Assembly: GCA_026706225.1 (NCBI GenBank)
Contig: JAPOZE010000039.1
Location: 1-9,116 of the forward strand
DNA from: Acidobacteriota bacterium
GTDB lineage: Bacteria > Acidobacteriota > Terriglobia > Versatilivoradales > Versatilivoraceae
Length of the DNA stretch: 9,116 nt
Reading direction: 5' to 3'
Part shown: positions 1 through 6,703 of the stretch, in pieces
Numbering within the stretch: the first letter of the stretch is position 1
Layout: each line of letters begins with the position of its first letter
Position numbers and translations under genes: made by a program
Notes under the pieces: generated by a model
What the model was told of the DNA's origin: nothing
Databases searched by the model: none
The model's input: the letters and a program-made list of their open reading frames with translations, nothing else

Positions 1-8
1 AGGGCTCC

Positions 9-91
9 GCCCGCAGTCGAACCGGTGGGGGGGACGGAATCGGCGAGGTCGCCACATAGGAGATTCAGCCCGCGGTCGAGCCGGAGGGGGG
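9..91. repeat. Two imperfect 24-nt direct repeats, 59 nt apart
   Basis: Bases 9-32 and 68-91 align without gaps over 24 positions with three mismatches (15/74, 21/80, 26/85). Both copies follow the pattern GCCCGC-GTCGA-CCGG and then run into six or seven Gs. The 59-nt offset could mean two degenerate units of a tandem repeat that begins to the left of the window; the sequence after each G-run is only weakly similar. Function is unknown. Confidence 0.5.
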
Positions 92-140
92 CAAACGCGG
101 CGCACCGAGAGTAACTACCAGCAGCAGGGACCGCGGCGCG

Positions 141-171
141 TTGGCGGCGCCGGGGCGACGCCCGCTATACA
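141..171 (+). promoter_or_regulatory. Weak sigma70-like promoter candidate for the importer ATPase gene
   Basis: TTGGCG (141-146) and TATACA (166-171) match the -35 and -10 consensus at four of six positions each. The spacing of 19 nt is longer than ideal. It is the best-placed candidate ahead of the gene at 229, but such matches arise easily by chance. Confidence 0.2.
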
Positions 172-228
172 AGCAGCGCCAAACGCCCACCGGGCGCAAG
201 CCCATGGATTCCGGGGTCATCGAAGCCC

Positions 229-1428
229 ATGGCCGAAATCAGGCTGAAAAATCTCACCAAGCGGTTCGGCGAGGTGACGGCGGTGGACGACCTGAGCCTG
301 GAGATTGCAGACCGGGAATTCCTGGTGCTGGTGGGGCCCTCGGGCTGCGGCAAGAGCACGGTGCTGCGCTGCATTGCCGGACTGGAAGGGCTGACCCGGG
401 GAGAAATCTTTATCGGGGAACGCCGGGTGAACACCCTCTCCCCCAAGGACCGGGACGTGGCCATGGTGTTTCAGAACTACGCCCTCTATCCTCACATGAA
501 CGTGCGGGAGAACCTGGCCTTCGGCCTGCGCCTGCGGACTCCCCCGCATGGCCCCCTGGCCTGGATGCTGGACCGCCGGGCCTGGAAGGGGAAACGCGAG
601 GGCATCGAGCGGCAGGTCCGGTCGGTCGCACGGATGCTGGAGCTTGAGGAAGTGCTGGGGCGGCGTCCCAAGCAGCTTTCCGGCGGGCAGCGCCAGCGGG
701 TGGCCCTGGGACGGGCCATCGCCCGCGAGCCCAAGGCGTTCCTGATGGATGAACCCCTGTCCAACCTGGACGCCAAGCTGCGGGTGGCCACCCGGGCCGA
801 GCTGGTCAAGCTCCACCGCAGGCTGGCAGTGACCACGGTCTACGTGACCCATGACCAGGTCGAGGCCATGACCATGGGGGACCGCATTGCCGTCATGAAC
901 CAGGGGGTCCTCCAGCAGGTGGATACCCCCCTCAACCTCTACAATCGGCCGGCCAACCGGTTTGTGGCCGGGTTTCTGGGATCGCCGGAGATGAACTTTC
1001 TGGAGGGTCGGGTGGCCGCCCGGGACGGGGGACTCTGGCTGGAAACCGAAAGCCTGCGGCTGCCGCTATCGGAACTCAACCTTCATCGGGACTGGAGCGG
1101 CCAACAGGTCACGCTGGGCATCCGCCCGGAACACATTCTCGAGTGCGGGTCGGGGCCGGACGGGAACTCACGTCTTGTGCGGCTGGAAATCGAGGTGGAG
1201 GTGGTGGAGCCGATGGGCAGCAGCGTCCTTCTCTATCTCAAGGCCGGCGCTCATACGCTGCTGGCGCTCTGGGGGCCTGAAGCGGCGGGCCAGCCCCCAC
1301 CCGAGAGGGTGAGCCTGGATCTGTCCAAGGCACACCTGTTCGACGCGGGCAGCGGCCGTTCCCTCTGTCAGCCGGAGGGGCCGGCCACGAACTTCTGGAC
1401 CCGCCGTCCCAGCACGTCACAGACGTAG
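229..1428 (+). CDS. MalK/UgpC-type ABC importer ATP-binding protein
   Basis: This is the nucleotide-binding subunit of a carbohydrate-type (CUT1/MOI) ABC importer, acting on the cytoplasmic face of the inner membrane. Visible motifs are Walker A GPSGCGKST (36-44), Q-loop Gln82 in FQNYALYPHM, signature LSGGQ (150-154), Walker B FLMDE (171-175), D-loop SNLDAKLR and switch His208. The C-terminal regulatory (TOBE) half includes LGIRPEH (296-302) and VEPMGSSVLLYL (from 326). The helical subdomain carries an extra stretch at about 104-122 relative to UgpC/MalK as I remember them. The family normally ends near 'HLFDAxxGRxL' (here about 369-379); the last 20 residues are extra and lie antisense to the 3' end of the NHL gene. 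No permease or binding protein is in the window, so the substrate is unknown. Translation starts at ATG 229, which lacks a strong Shine-Dalgarno. Family assignment is very secure. Confidence 0.95.
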   Translation: MAEIRLKNLTKRFGEVTAVDDLSLEIADREFLVLVGPSGCGKSTVLRCIAGLEGLTRGEIFIGERRVNTLSPKDRDVAMVFQNYALYPHMNVRENLAFGLRLRTPPHGPLAWMLDRRAWKGKREGIERQVRSVARMLELEEVLGRRPKQLSGGQRQRVALGRAIAREPKAFLMDEPLSNLDAKLRVATRAELVKLHRRLAVTTVYVTHDQVEAMTMGDRIAVMNQGVLQQVDTPLNLYNRPANRFVAGFLGSPEMNFLEGRVAARDGGLWLETESLRLPLSELNLHRDWSGQQVTLGIRPEHILECGSGPDGNSRLVRLEIEVEVVEPMGSSVLLYLKAGAHTLLALWGPEAAGQPPPERVSLDLSKAHLFDAGSGRSLCQPEGPATNFWTRRPSTSQT

Positions 1429-2318
1429 ACGTCTCCGGTCGGTGACACCGCCACGTCGTGGGCCCAGTAGAACTGCCCGTCGTACCTTCCGAAGGAGCCC
1501 CACAGATCCAGCAGCCTGCCCTCGGGACTGAACTTCAGGATCCGCTCTTTCTTGTCCCGATGGACCAGGTCCCCTCCGTCGGCCACGTAGACCGAGCCGT
1601 CGGCTGCGATGTCCAGGCCCCAGGGGCGGCGCATCCGGGGACTGCTCCAGTGGCGGAGCAGGGTCCCCATGCCGTCGAACACCTGGACGCGCTGGTTGCC
1701 ACGGTCGGCCACGTAGACCTGGCCTTGGCCGTCGACGGCGATGCCGTGAGGCGTATTCAGTTGCCCCGGCCGGTCGCCCTTGCTGCCCCAGTCCATCAGA
1801 AATTTTCCCTCAGGGGAGAATTTGGCCACCCGGCTGTTCACATAGCCGTCGGCGACGTAAATCTCCCCGTTGCGGGCCACGGCCACGTCGGTGGGCTTGT
1901 TGAAGAGCGCGGGGCCCAGGCCGGGAGTTCCCCGGGTCCCCAGGGTCATCAACAGCTCTCCCCGGGGGCTGAACTTGAAGACCTGGTGGTGGCTCACGTC
2001 CACCACCCAGACGTTGTCCCGGGGATCGACTTCCAGGCCGTGGGCCGCCTCGGTGAACCGGCCCTCGCCCCAGGAAGCCAGCAGCTTGCCGGTGGTGCCG
2101 TCAAAACAAAGGATGGGCGGGTCGGTGCGCTGGAAGATGAAGACGCGGTTTCGCGAATCCACGTCCACCCCGGCGACCCCGGCAAAGGGAGCACCTTCGG
2201 GTGCTTGAGGCCAACCGTGGACGACCCGGTATCCTGAGCCGGCAAACGGGCGCGGACCGGACCACAGCGCAATTCCAGCCATCACCGCAAAGGCAGCCGC
2301 CAACCACAAGCGTCGCAC
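1368..2318 (-). CDS. NHL-repeat beta-propeller protein, peptidyl-alpha-hydroxyglycine alpha-amidating lyase-like
   Basis: This is a 316-residue exported or membrane-anchored protein. The N-terminus MRRLWLAAAFAVMAGIALW is a signal peptide or anchor. NHL-type blades follow at about 46-80, 92-123, 142-174, 190-221, 232-270 and 286-312, with repeated xVYVADxxxxRVxxF cores. The order and spacing resemble the PAL domain of peptidylglycine amidating monooxygenase. In my recollection-based alignment, His93, His191, His287 and Asp288 fall at the zinc/active-site positions, and Arg64, Tyr159 (in ADGYVNSR) and Arg206 (in VADRGNQR) at the catalytic positions. In eukaryotes PAL cleaves peptidyl-hydroxyglycine to an amidated peptide and glyoxylate; bacterial homologues are mostly uncharacterised, so the reaction is not claimed. 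GTG start at 2316-2318, with GAGGAG six nt upstream overlapping the TGA of the dehydrogenase gene. The 3' end overlaps the convergent ATPase gene by 61 bp. Confidence 0.85.
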   Translation of the reverse strand: MRRLWLAAAFAVMAGIALWSGPRPFAGSGYRVVHGWPQAPEGAPFAGVAGVDVDSRNRVFIFQRTDPPILCFDGTTGKLLASWGEGRFTEAAHGLEVDPRDNVWVVDVSHHQVFKFSPRGELLMTLGTRGTPGLGPALFNKPTDVAVARNGEIYVADGYVNSRVAKFSPEGKFLMDWGSKGDRPGQLNTPHGIAVDGQGQVYVADRGNQRVQVFDGMGTLLRHWSSPRMRRPWGLDIAADGSVYVADGGDLVHRDKKERILKFSPEGRLLDLWGSFGRYDGQFYWAHDVAVSPTGDVYVCDVLGRRVQKFVAGPSG

Positions 2319-2324
2319 GGAATT

Positions 2325-2330
2325 CTCCTC
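2325..2330 (-). promoter_or_regulatory. Shine-Dalgarno of the NHL gene, overlapping the upstream stop codon
   Basis: On the minus strand GAGGAG lies six nt before the GTG start at 2318. The dehydrogenase TGA (2329-2331) shares two bases with it. This arrangement supports the GTG start and suggests translation by re-initiation after the dehydrogenase. Confidence 0.75.
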
Positions 2331-3357
2331 AGTCCTCCCAGGTGAAGAGGACTCCCAGCATGTTTTTTTCCCGATGGTAGATCATCTCGTAGGCTTCCAC
2401 CATCCGGGAGTAGTGGAAGCGGTGGGTGATCAGCTTCTTGGGTTCCAGCGAGGTGGTCTTCATCAGAAACAGCATGTGCTCGGCGGCTCGATCGTTGGAG
2501 AAGCGGTTTTCCATGGTAGAACCGCCGCCCCCGTCCGGATAGAGATACCCCGTCGGCCCCGAAACGGCGTGCAGCGAGATGCCCCGGGTGTAGAACAGGG
2601 ACATGGAAAGCGGATTGAAGTCCAGGTCTGTTTCACCCCTCCCCAACAGGCTGACGATGGACACTCGGCCGTGCTGCCGCACAATCTCGAGGGCGGTTCG
2701 GTAGGCGGGCCAGGGATTGGCCGTCAGGATCACCAGGTCGATGCCGGAGCCACCGGTGACCTCATCCAGCTTGGCTTTCAGGTCCGGGTCGTTGTAGAGG
2801 AAGCCCTCGTGAGCCCCCATCCGCTGGGCCATCTCCAGGCGGGTGGGACTGTTGCCGATTGCAACCAGGTGCGCACCGAACAGCGGCCCCAGGGCCACCG
2901 CTCCCAGACCCAGCGTTCCCAGTCCGACCACCGCCACGTTTTCGCCCGGCTCGAAATGGGCCTTGCGGTAGCAGAAGGAGCTGAGCGCGTAGAGGTGAGC
3001 CCAGACCGCGTCCTCGTCGTCCACCCCCTCGGGAACCTTCACCATGCTGGCCGCCTCGTTGGTGATGTATTCCGACTGGTGGGGTTGCCGGGTCACCACC
3101 CGGTCCCCGACCTGGACCCGACGGACGGCGCTGCCCACTCCCATCACGATTCCCAGGTTGCTGTCTCCCACCCACCGGGGATAAACCGGGGCTCCGGGGA
3201 CGTGTTCGGCCCCCTCGTAGTTGCCTCGGTCGGTCCCGATCTTCAGGGCGCTCACCCGGGTCCGGATCCAGATTTCGTCCGGCTTCAGGTTGCTGGTGTC
3301 CAGGGGTCGCTCTTCGATGTGCAGGTCTCTGGGTCCGCGAAGGTTGGCGATTTTCAT
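2329..3357 (-). CDS. Medium-chain dehydrogenase/reductase (ADH-like) lacking zinc ligands
   Basis: A 342-residue member of the zinc-type alcohol dehydrogenase (MDR) superfamily, probably a cytoplasmic NAD(P)-dependent oxidoreductase. The N-terminal GroES-like half (1-120) includes VQVGDRVVTR (81-90). The Rossmann half has the dinucleotide motif GLGTLG (145-150) within VAVVGLGTLGLGAVAL. The usual catalytic-zinc Cys region is SALKIGTD (36-43), and the usual GHE motif is replaced by GDSN (64-67). The only cysteine is Cys129, so neither the catalytic nor the four-Cys structural zinc site exists. The substrate is unknown. The ATG at 3357 is preferred over an in-frame GTG at 3420: AAAGGAG lies five nt upstream, and MKIANLRGPRDLHIEE is a typical MDR first strand, whereas the 21 extra residues look non-coding. 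It is followed after 10 nt by the NHL gene, forming a two-gene unit. Confidence 0.88.
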   Translation of the reverse strand: MKIANLRGPRDLHIEERPLDTSNLKPDEIWIRTRVSALKIGTDRGNYEGAEHVPGAPVYPRWVGDSNLGIVMGVGSAVRRVQVGDRVVTRQPHQSEYITNEAASMVKVPEGVDDEDAVWAHLYALSSFCYRKAHFEPGENVAVVGLGTLGLGAVALGPLFGAHLVAIGNSPTRLEMAQRMGAHEGFLYNDPDLKAKLDEVTGGSGIDLVILTANPWPAYRTALEIVRQHGRVSIVSLLGRGETDLDFNPLSMSLFYTRGISLHAVSGPTGYLYPDGGGGSTMENRFSNDRAAEHMLFLMKTTSLEPKKLITHRFHYSRMVEAYEMIYHREKNMLGVLFTWED

Positions 3358-3362
3358 GGCGG

Positions 3363-3369
3363 CTCCTTT
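3363..3369 (-). promoter_or_regulatory. Shine-Dalgarno fixing the dehydrogenase start
   Basis: AAAGGAG on the minus strand sits five nt before ATG 3357. No comparable site precedes the upstream in-frame GTG at 3420. Confidence 0.75.
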
Positions 3370-3450
3370 GAATTCTCCGGATGGAACGGCGGCGTCAGCC
3401 CCGGCCTTGGGGACCGTCACCCGCGCTGGGGTGGGTCCGGGCGCGGCGTA

Positions 3451-3478
3451 AGTCTATCACGGACGAGGATACTGGCAG
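3451..3478 (-). promoter_or_regulatory. Weak promoter candidate for the dehydrogenase-NHL pair
   Basis: On the minus strand, CTGCCA (3473-3478) and TAGACT (3451-3456) are separated by 16 nt, and each matches the sigma70 consensus at four of six positions. They lie in the 173-nt gap between the barrel gene stop and the dehydrogenase start. No convincing rho-independent terminator was seen in that gap, so read-through from the five-gene operon is equally possible. Confidence 0.2.
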
Positions 3479-3530
3479 GAGGAGACCATTGGCTGGCGCA
3501 CGGAGTTCACCCTGCTTTGAAATAACCCTG

Positions 3531-4733
3531 TCAGAAGTAAATGCTCAGCGAAAGGTAGGCGGTGGTGCCGAGGGCGCCGTATTCGGAGGCAAGCGTTCCC
3601 TCGGAGTCCGGGGAGACTTCGCCGAATCCCTTGAAGACGCCACCGGTGAGGGTGACTTCATTGCTGGCCGAGTAGGAGAGGCTTGGGGCCAGCAGGGAGC
3701 TATGGTCGTTGAGGTTCCTCAGCCAGAGCAGAGACAGGCTCCACAGGGGATGAAGCTGGTATTGGACCTGGGCGGCAGCCTGGTCGCGGCCCAGAACCTG
3801 CAGCTCGCCCCGAGAGAAGGGCTCGGACTCCAGAACCGAGGTGGTTTCACCGGCGTCGGCGGCGCCCAGGCCGTCGTGCTGGTACTCGGCCACCAGGGTG
3901 AGGTCCCGGTTGGAGACGGTGAGGCGGCGGTCGATGCCGAGGGTACCTCTCAAAACAGTCTCACCGCGGGTCCTGCGCAGCGAGGCCTCGCCGCGCAGCG
4001 CCACCGGGCCCAGCGAGCCGGAAACGGCCCCGGCCGCGGCAGGCTCGTCGAAGAGGGCTCCGCCCCAACCCGAGATTTCCCAGTTCTTCCAGGTGGTCAG
4101 ACCTCGCCCCAGGGCGGTGATCTCCCTGCCGTCGGCCGACCGGGTAGGCCGCACCACCACCTCGACTTGGCTGAGGGGGCCCGGGTGGAATTGCAGGCGG
4201 GCGGCGTCGACGCCGCCGCGGAAGGCGCGAAAGGGGTCGGCGGGATTGAAGGGGGAAAAGGGATCGGCCGGGGTGAGAAAGAGCGTGGTTGCCCAGGAGA
4301 CGGTCTGGCGTCCCAGCGTCAGGTCCAGACTCCCGGTGGGGGCCCAGCTCAGGTTGAGGCGATCGAAGCGATGCTCCCAGCTCACCTGGTCCTTTTCCCA
4401 AAGGTTCCACTGGAGGTCCAGCCAGGGGGTGGTTTCGGGAACGCCGGCGATCGCAAGAGCTCGGGAGGTCGGCTGCCGGTTCAGGCCGATGGTGTGCTCG
4501 TAAGCGATCTCCAGGGAGAGGGGACCCCAGCGAGGCTCGCTCATCAGCCGTAAGCGGCTGAAGTCTCCGAAGAATCCGCCACGGGATGGGGTCGCCCGGC
4601 TCCACAGGGGAAGGTTGTGATAGTACCCCCGGATCAGGGGAGTCTGGGCCGCTGCCGGACCGGGGTCGCCTGCCGCCCCCAGGGCCAGCAGGATTGCCGC
4701 GATCCCTAGGATTCGCGCCGGGGCTCTTGCCAT
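3531..4733 (-). CDS. Outer-membrane beta-barrel protein linked to the Lol-like ABC system
   Basis: This 400-residue exported protein is the last gene of the five-gene operon. It starts with a signal peptide: basic MARAPAR, hydrophobic ILGIAAILLALGAA, and a likely cleavage after Ala29 (AAA-Q). The mature part alternates polar and hydrophobic residues in strand-like runs with many aromatics. It contains GRQTVSWATTLFLTPADPF (141-159) and DPFRAFRGGVDAARLQF (167-183), motifs of the kind seen in porin-like proteins of the DUF1302/alginate-export sort. It ends in SLSIYF, a C-terminal aromatic signature expected for insertion by the BAM complex. Its ATG lies inside the ATPase gene (28-nt overlap) without a good Shine-Dalgarno, which points to translational coupling. 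Inference: the outer-membrane exit or acceptor for whatever the ABC exporter and LolA-like protein carry. The barrel call is fairly secure; the exact family is not. Confidence 0.82.
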   Translation of the reverse strand: MARAPARILGIAAILLALGAAGDPGPAAAQTPLIRGYYHNLPLWSRATPSRGGFFGDFSRLRLMSEPRWGPLSLEIAYEHTIGLNRQPTSRALAIAGVPETTPWLDLQWNLWEKDQVSWEHRFDRLNLSWAPTGSLDLTLGRQTVSWATTLFLTPADPFSPFNPADPFRAFRGGVDAARLQFHPGPLSQVEVVVRPTRSADGREITALGRGLTTWKNWEISGWGGALFDEPAAAGAVSGSLGPVALRGEASLRRTRGETVLRGTLGIDRRLTVSNRDLTLVAEYQHDGLGAADAGETTSVLESEPFSRGELQVLGRDQAAAQVQYQLHPLWSLSLLWLRNLNDHSSLLAPSLSYSASNEVTLTGGVFKGFGEVSPDSEGTLASEYGALGTTAYLSLSIYF

Positions 4734-5413
4734 TGGTCCGAGGCTATTTGACCGTCGACCAGGTGGATCAGGCGACGGGACCGTTCCATCAGCCGGGAGT
4801 CGTGGGTGGCGAAGAGAAAGGTGGTTCCGAGGTCCCGGTTGAGTTCCTCCATCACGGTCAGCAGAACGTCGCTGGCGGCCGAGTCGAGGTTGGCGGTGGG
4901 CTCGTCCGCCAGGACCAGGGCGGGTTCTCCCACCACCGCCCGGATGACGGCCACCCGCTGCTGCTGCCCCCCCGACAGCTTCCCGGGACGGCGCTGCTCC
5001 AGCCCTGCCAGGCCCGTGCGATGGAAAAGTGCCCGGACCCGCTGCTCCCGTTGGCCGCGTTCAAGGCCGCGCAAGAGCAGCGGGAACTCGGCGTTCTCCA
5101 GGGCCGAGAGGACCGGCAGCAGATTGTAGGACTGGAAGATGAAGCCCAGCTTCTCCAGGCGCATCCGGGCAAGCTCGCGACTGCTCATCCGGGTCAGCTC
5201 CAGTCCGTCCACCCACACCCGGCCGTCGGTGGGCCGGGTCAAGCCCCCGATCAGGTTGAGCAGGGTGGTCTTGCCCGATCCCGAGGGCCCGGCCAGCACC
5301 ACGAACTCTCCGGGCTGGATGGTAAGGGTGACTCCGCGCACGGCCCGGACCTCTTCCGCTTCCTGATGAAAGACCTTCCATACCGCTTCGGTACGCAGTG
5401 CCGGGTTGCTCAC
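4706..5413 (-). CDS. LolD/MacB-type ABC exporter ATPase
   Basis: The 235-residue ATP-binding subunit of a mechanotransmission-type ABC system (LolD, MacB, FtsE relatives), located on the cytoplasmic side of the inner membrane. Motifs are Walker A GPSGSGKT (42-49), Q-loop Gln94 in FIFQSYNLLP, signature LSGGQQQR (146-153), Walker B ALVLADE (165-171), D-loop ANLD and switch His204 in FATHD. FQSYNLLP and ADEPTANLD are typical of the LolD/MacB branch, and the length is normal for LolD. It starts with GTG (5411-5413), seven nt after AAGGAG, and that site overlaps the TGA of permease B. Its stop (TAG 4706-4708) lies inside the barrel gene. It presumably powers the two permeases encoded immediately upstream. 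It clearly belongs to a different branch from the MalK-like ATPase at 229-1428. Confidence 0.94.
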   Translation of the reverse strand: MSNPALRTEAVWKVFHQEAEEVRAVRGVTLTIQPGEFVVLAGPSGSGKTTLLNLIGGLTRPTDGRVWVDGLELTRMSSRELARMRLEKLGFIFQSYNLLPVLSALENAEFPLLLRGLERGQREQRVRALFHRTGLAGLEQRRPGKLSGGQQQRVAVIRAVVGEPALVLADEPTANLDSAASDVLLTVMEELNRDLGTTFLFATHDSRLMERSRRLIHLVDGQIASDQWQEPRRES

Positions 5414-5420
5414 GATTGCA

Positions 5421-5426
5421 CTCCTT
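5421..5426 (-). promoter_or_regulatory. Shine-Dalgarno of the LolD-like gene
   Basis: AAGGAG on the minus strand lies seven nt before the GTG start at 5413. Its first base belongs to the TGA (5426-5428) of permease B. It selects the GTG and implies coupled translation. Confidence 0.75.
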
Positions 5427-6703
5427 CAGCACTCGAACTTCATGGTCTCGGCCACATCGATGCGCAGGGCTCTCAGGGCCGGGTAGAGGGAGGCCAGCAT
5501 GCCAATGAGGAATATGAATGACAGCCCCTGCACCATCCGGGCCACCCGGAAACGGGGAACCACCAGCGGATCCATCACCACTCCGGAGAAAGTCCACTCG
5601 TTGTCCATCATGGAGGACAGGTCGAGTCCCTCCCCCCAGAGAAACCAGGTGACAGACAGGCCCAGGGCGATGCCGATAGTCCCACTGAGGACGGTCAGAA
5701 TCAAGCCCTCCACCAGGACCAGGCTGGCCGATTGGCCGGGAGTCAGACCCAGGGCCTGTAGCACGCCGAACTCCCTCCGCCGGTACATCACCGACATGAG
5801 CACCGTGTTGACGATCCCCAGGGCGATGATGCCGAAGAGGATCCCCTGAAAGAGGTAGTTGGAGAAGTCGTCGATCTTGACGGCGGCGTCCAGCTCCGGC
5901 AGGGATTCCCGCCAACTCAATGCCTGCAGCTCTGCCGAACCCGGATGCTCCGAGAGCCTCTGCTGCAGTGAGCGCAGGGCCTGAGGCACCTGCTCGCTGT
6001 TACCCAGCAGCAGCCCCAGGGAAGTGGCATCGCCGCTGCAGCCCAGCCAGGCCCCGGCGGTGGAAAGCGGAATGTGCAGGAGCGAGCGGTCCACCTCGGG
6101 AATGCCCGTGCGAAAGACCCCCACCACCCGGACCAGTTGGCCGGCGATTTCCGCATCGGCATCCTGGGCGGTGAGCACGAACTTGGAGCCCAACCGCAGA
6201 TCGAGAGCCTCGAGGAGCCCGATTCCCACAAAGGCGGCCAGCCTGTCGCCGGGTTGGAGGTAGCGGCCCTGCCGCACTTTCTCGTCCAGGACGGAAAAGG
6301 CGGCCTCGACAGCAGGGTCGACCCCCAGGATGCGAGCCGGCCGGGCCCCGGCCGCGGAGCTGGCCATGCCGGTGACGGCGAGCCGGGGGACCATGGCATG
6401 GATGTCCCCGGGGAGGCCGCCCTGGCGCAGGGCTTGCTCCACCAGTACTCGGGATTCCGAAGGCATCCTGTCCTTCAGGGCGCGGCTGGCCTGGAACCGG
6501 ACCGACTGGACCGTAAGGTGTCCGTCGGCCATGCGCACGGCCGAGTCGATCCACTGTTCGTGGGTTCCGTCTCCCAGGATCAGGCTGAATATCAACAGGG
6601 CGCCGCCGGCAATCATGGAGGCAGCCGTCAGCAGGCTGCGTCTGGCCTGTCTTCTCAGGTTGCGCAGGGCCAGCTTGGCGATGACGGCGGTCTTGGAGCT
6701 CAT
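5426..6703 (-). CDS. FtsX/MacB/LolC-family ABC permease (permease B)
   Basis: A 425-residue inner-membrane permease with the four-helix layout of LolC/LolE/MacB. A basic N-terminus (LRNLRRQARRSLL) precedes TM1 at about 24-44, then a periplasmic domain at about 45-283, TM2 at about 284-306, TM3 at about 328-352 and TM4 at about 391-410. The MacB-type motif MYRRREFGVLQALGLTPGQ (306-324) follows TM2 and marks the coupling region that contacts the ATPase. The C-terminal PALRALRIDVAETMKFE is the standard family ending. The frame stays open upstream to 6961, but the ATG at 6703 is chosen because the protein then begins directly with the family N-terminus and its ATGA overlaps the permease A stop by four nt. 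It likely forms a heterodimer with permease A. Family call is secure; the transported molecule is unknown. Confidence 0.93.
   Translation of the reverse strand: MSSKTAVIAKLALRNLRRQARRSLLTAASMIAGGALLIFSLILGDGTHEQWIDSAVRMADGHLTVQSVRFQASRALKDRMPSESRVLVEQALRQGGLPGDIHAMVPRLAVTGMASSAAGARPARILGVDPAVEAAFSVLDEKVRQGRYLQPGDRLAAFVGIGLLEALDLRLGSKFVLTAQDADAEIAGQLVRVVGVFRTGIPEVDRSLLHIPLSTAGAWLGCSGDATSLGLLLGNSEQVPQALRSLQQRLSEHPGSAELQALSWRESLPELDAAVKIDDFSNYLFQGILFGIIALGIVNTVLMSVMYRRREFGVLQALGLTPGQSASLVLVEGLILTVLSGTIGIALGLSVTWFLWGEGLDLSSMMDNEWTFSGVVMDPLVVPRFRVARMVQGLSFIFLIGMLASLYPALRALRIDVAETMKFEC

Larger units (their letters stand above)
1..228. other. Intergenic region upstream of the importer ATPase gene
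   Basis: No convincing gene is visible here. The first plus-strand frame is open from the window edge to a TAA at 112-114, but its translation is Arg- and Pro-rich without any recognisable motif, so it is not called. The stretch holds two imperfect direct repeats (listed separately), a weak promoter candidate around 141-171, and the 10-mer AAGCCCATGG twice, at 198-207 and 223-232. The second copy contains the start codon of the downstream gene. Confidence 0.6.

Noticed and set aside
204..647. Alternative start at ATG 204 inside the duplicated AAGCCCATGG, in another frame
   Set aside because: That frame gives an Arg/Gly/Pro-rich product without motifs, whereas ATG 229 opens directly into a canonical ABC ATPase. 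The 10-mer duplication is probably coincidental.
2374..3525. Open frame of 383 codons on the plus strand
   Set aside because: It is antisense to the dehydrogenase, and its His/Gly/Val-rich composition is typical of a shadow frame.
3358..3530. Possible rho-independent terminator between the barrel gene and the dehydrogenase
   Set aside because: No stable GC hairpin followed by a T-run could be found on the minus strand in this gap.
3381..4553. Open frame of 390 codons on the plus strand
   Set aside because: It is antisense to the barrel gene, is Gly-rich and low in complexity, and has no motif. The minus-strand product has a signal peptide and barrel features.
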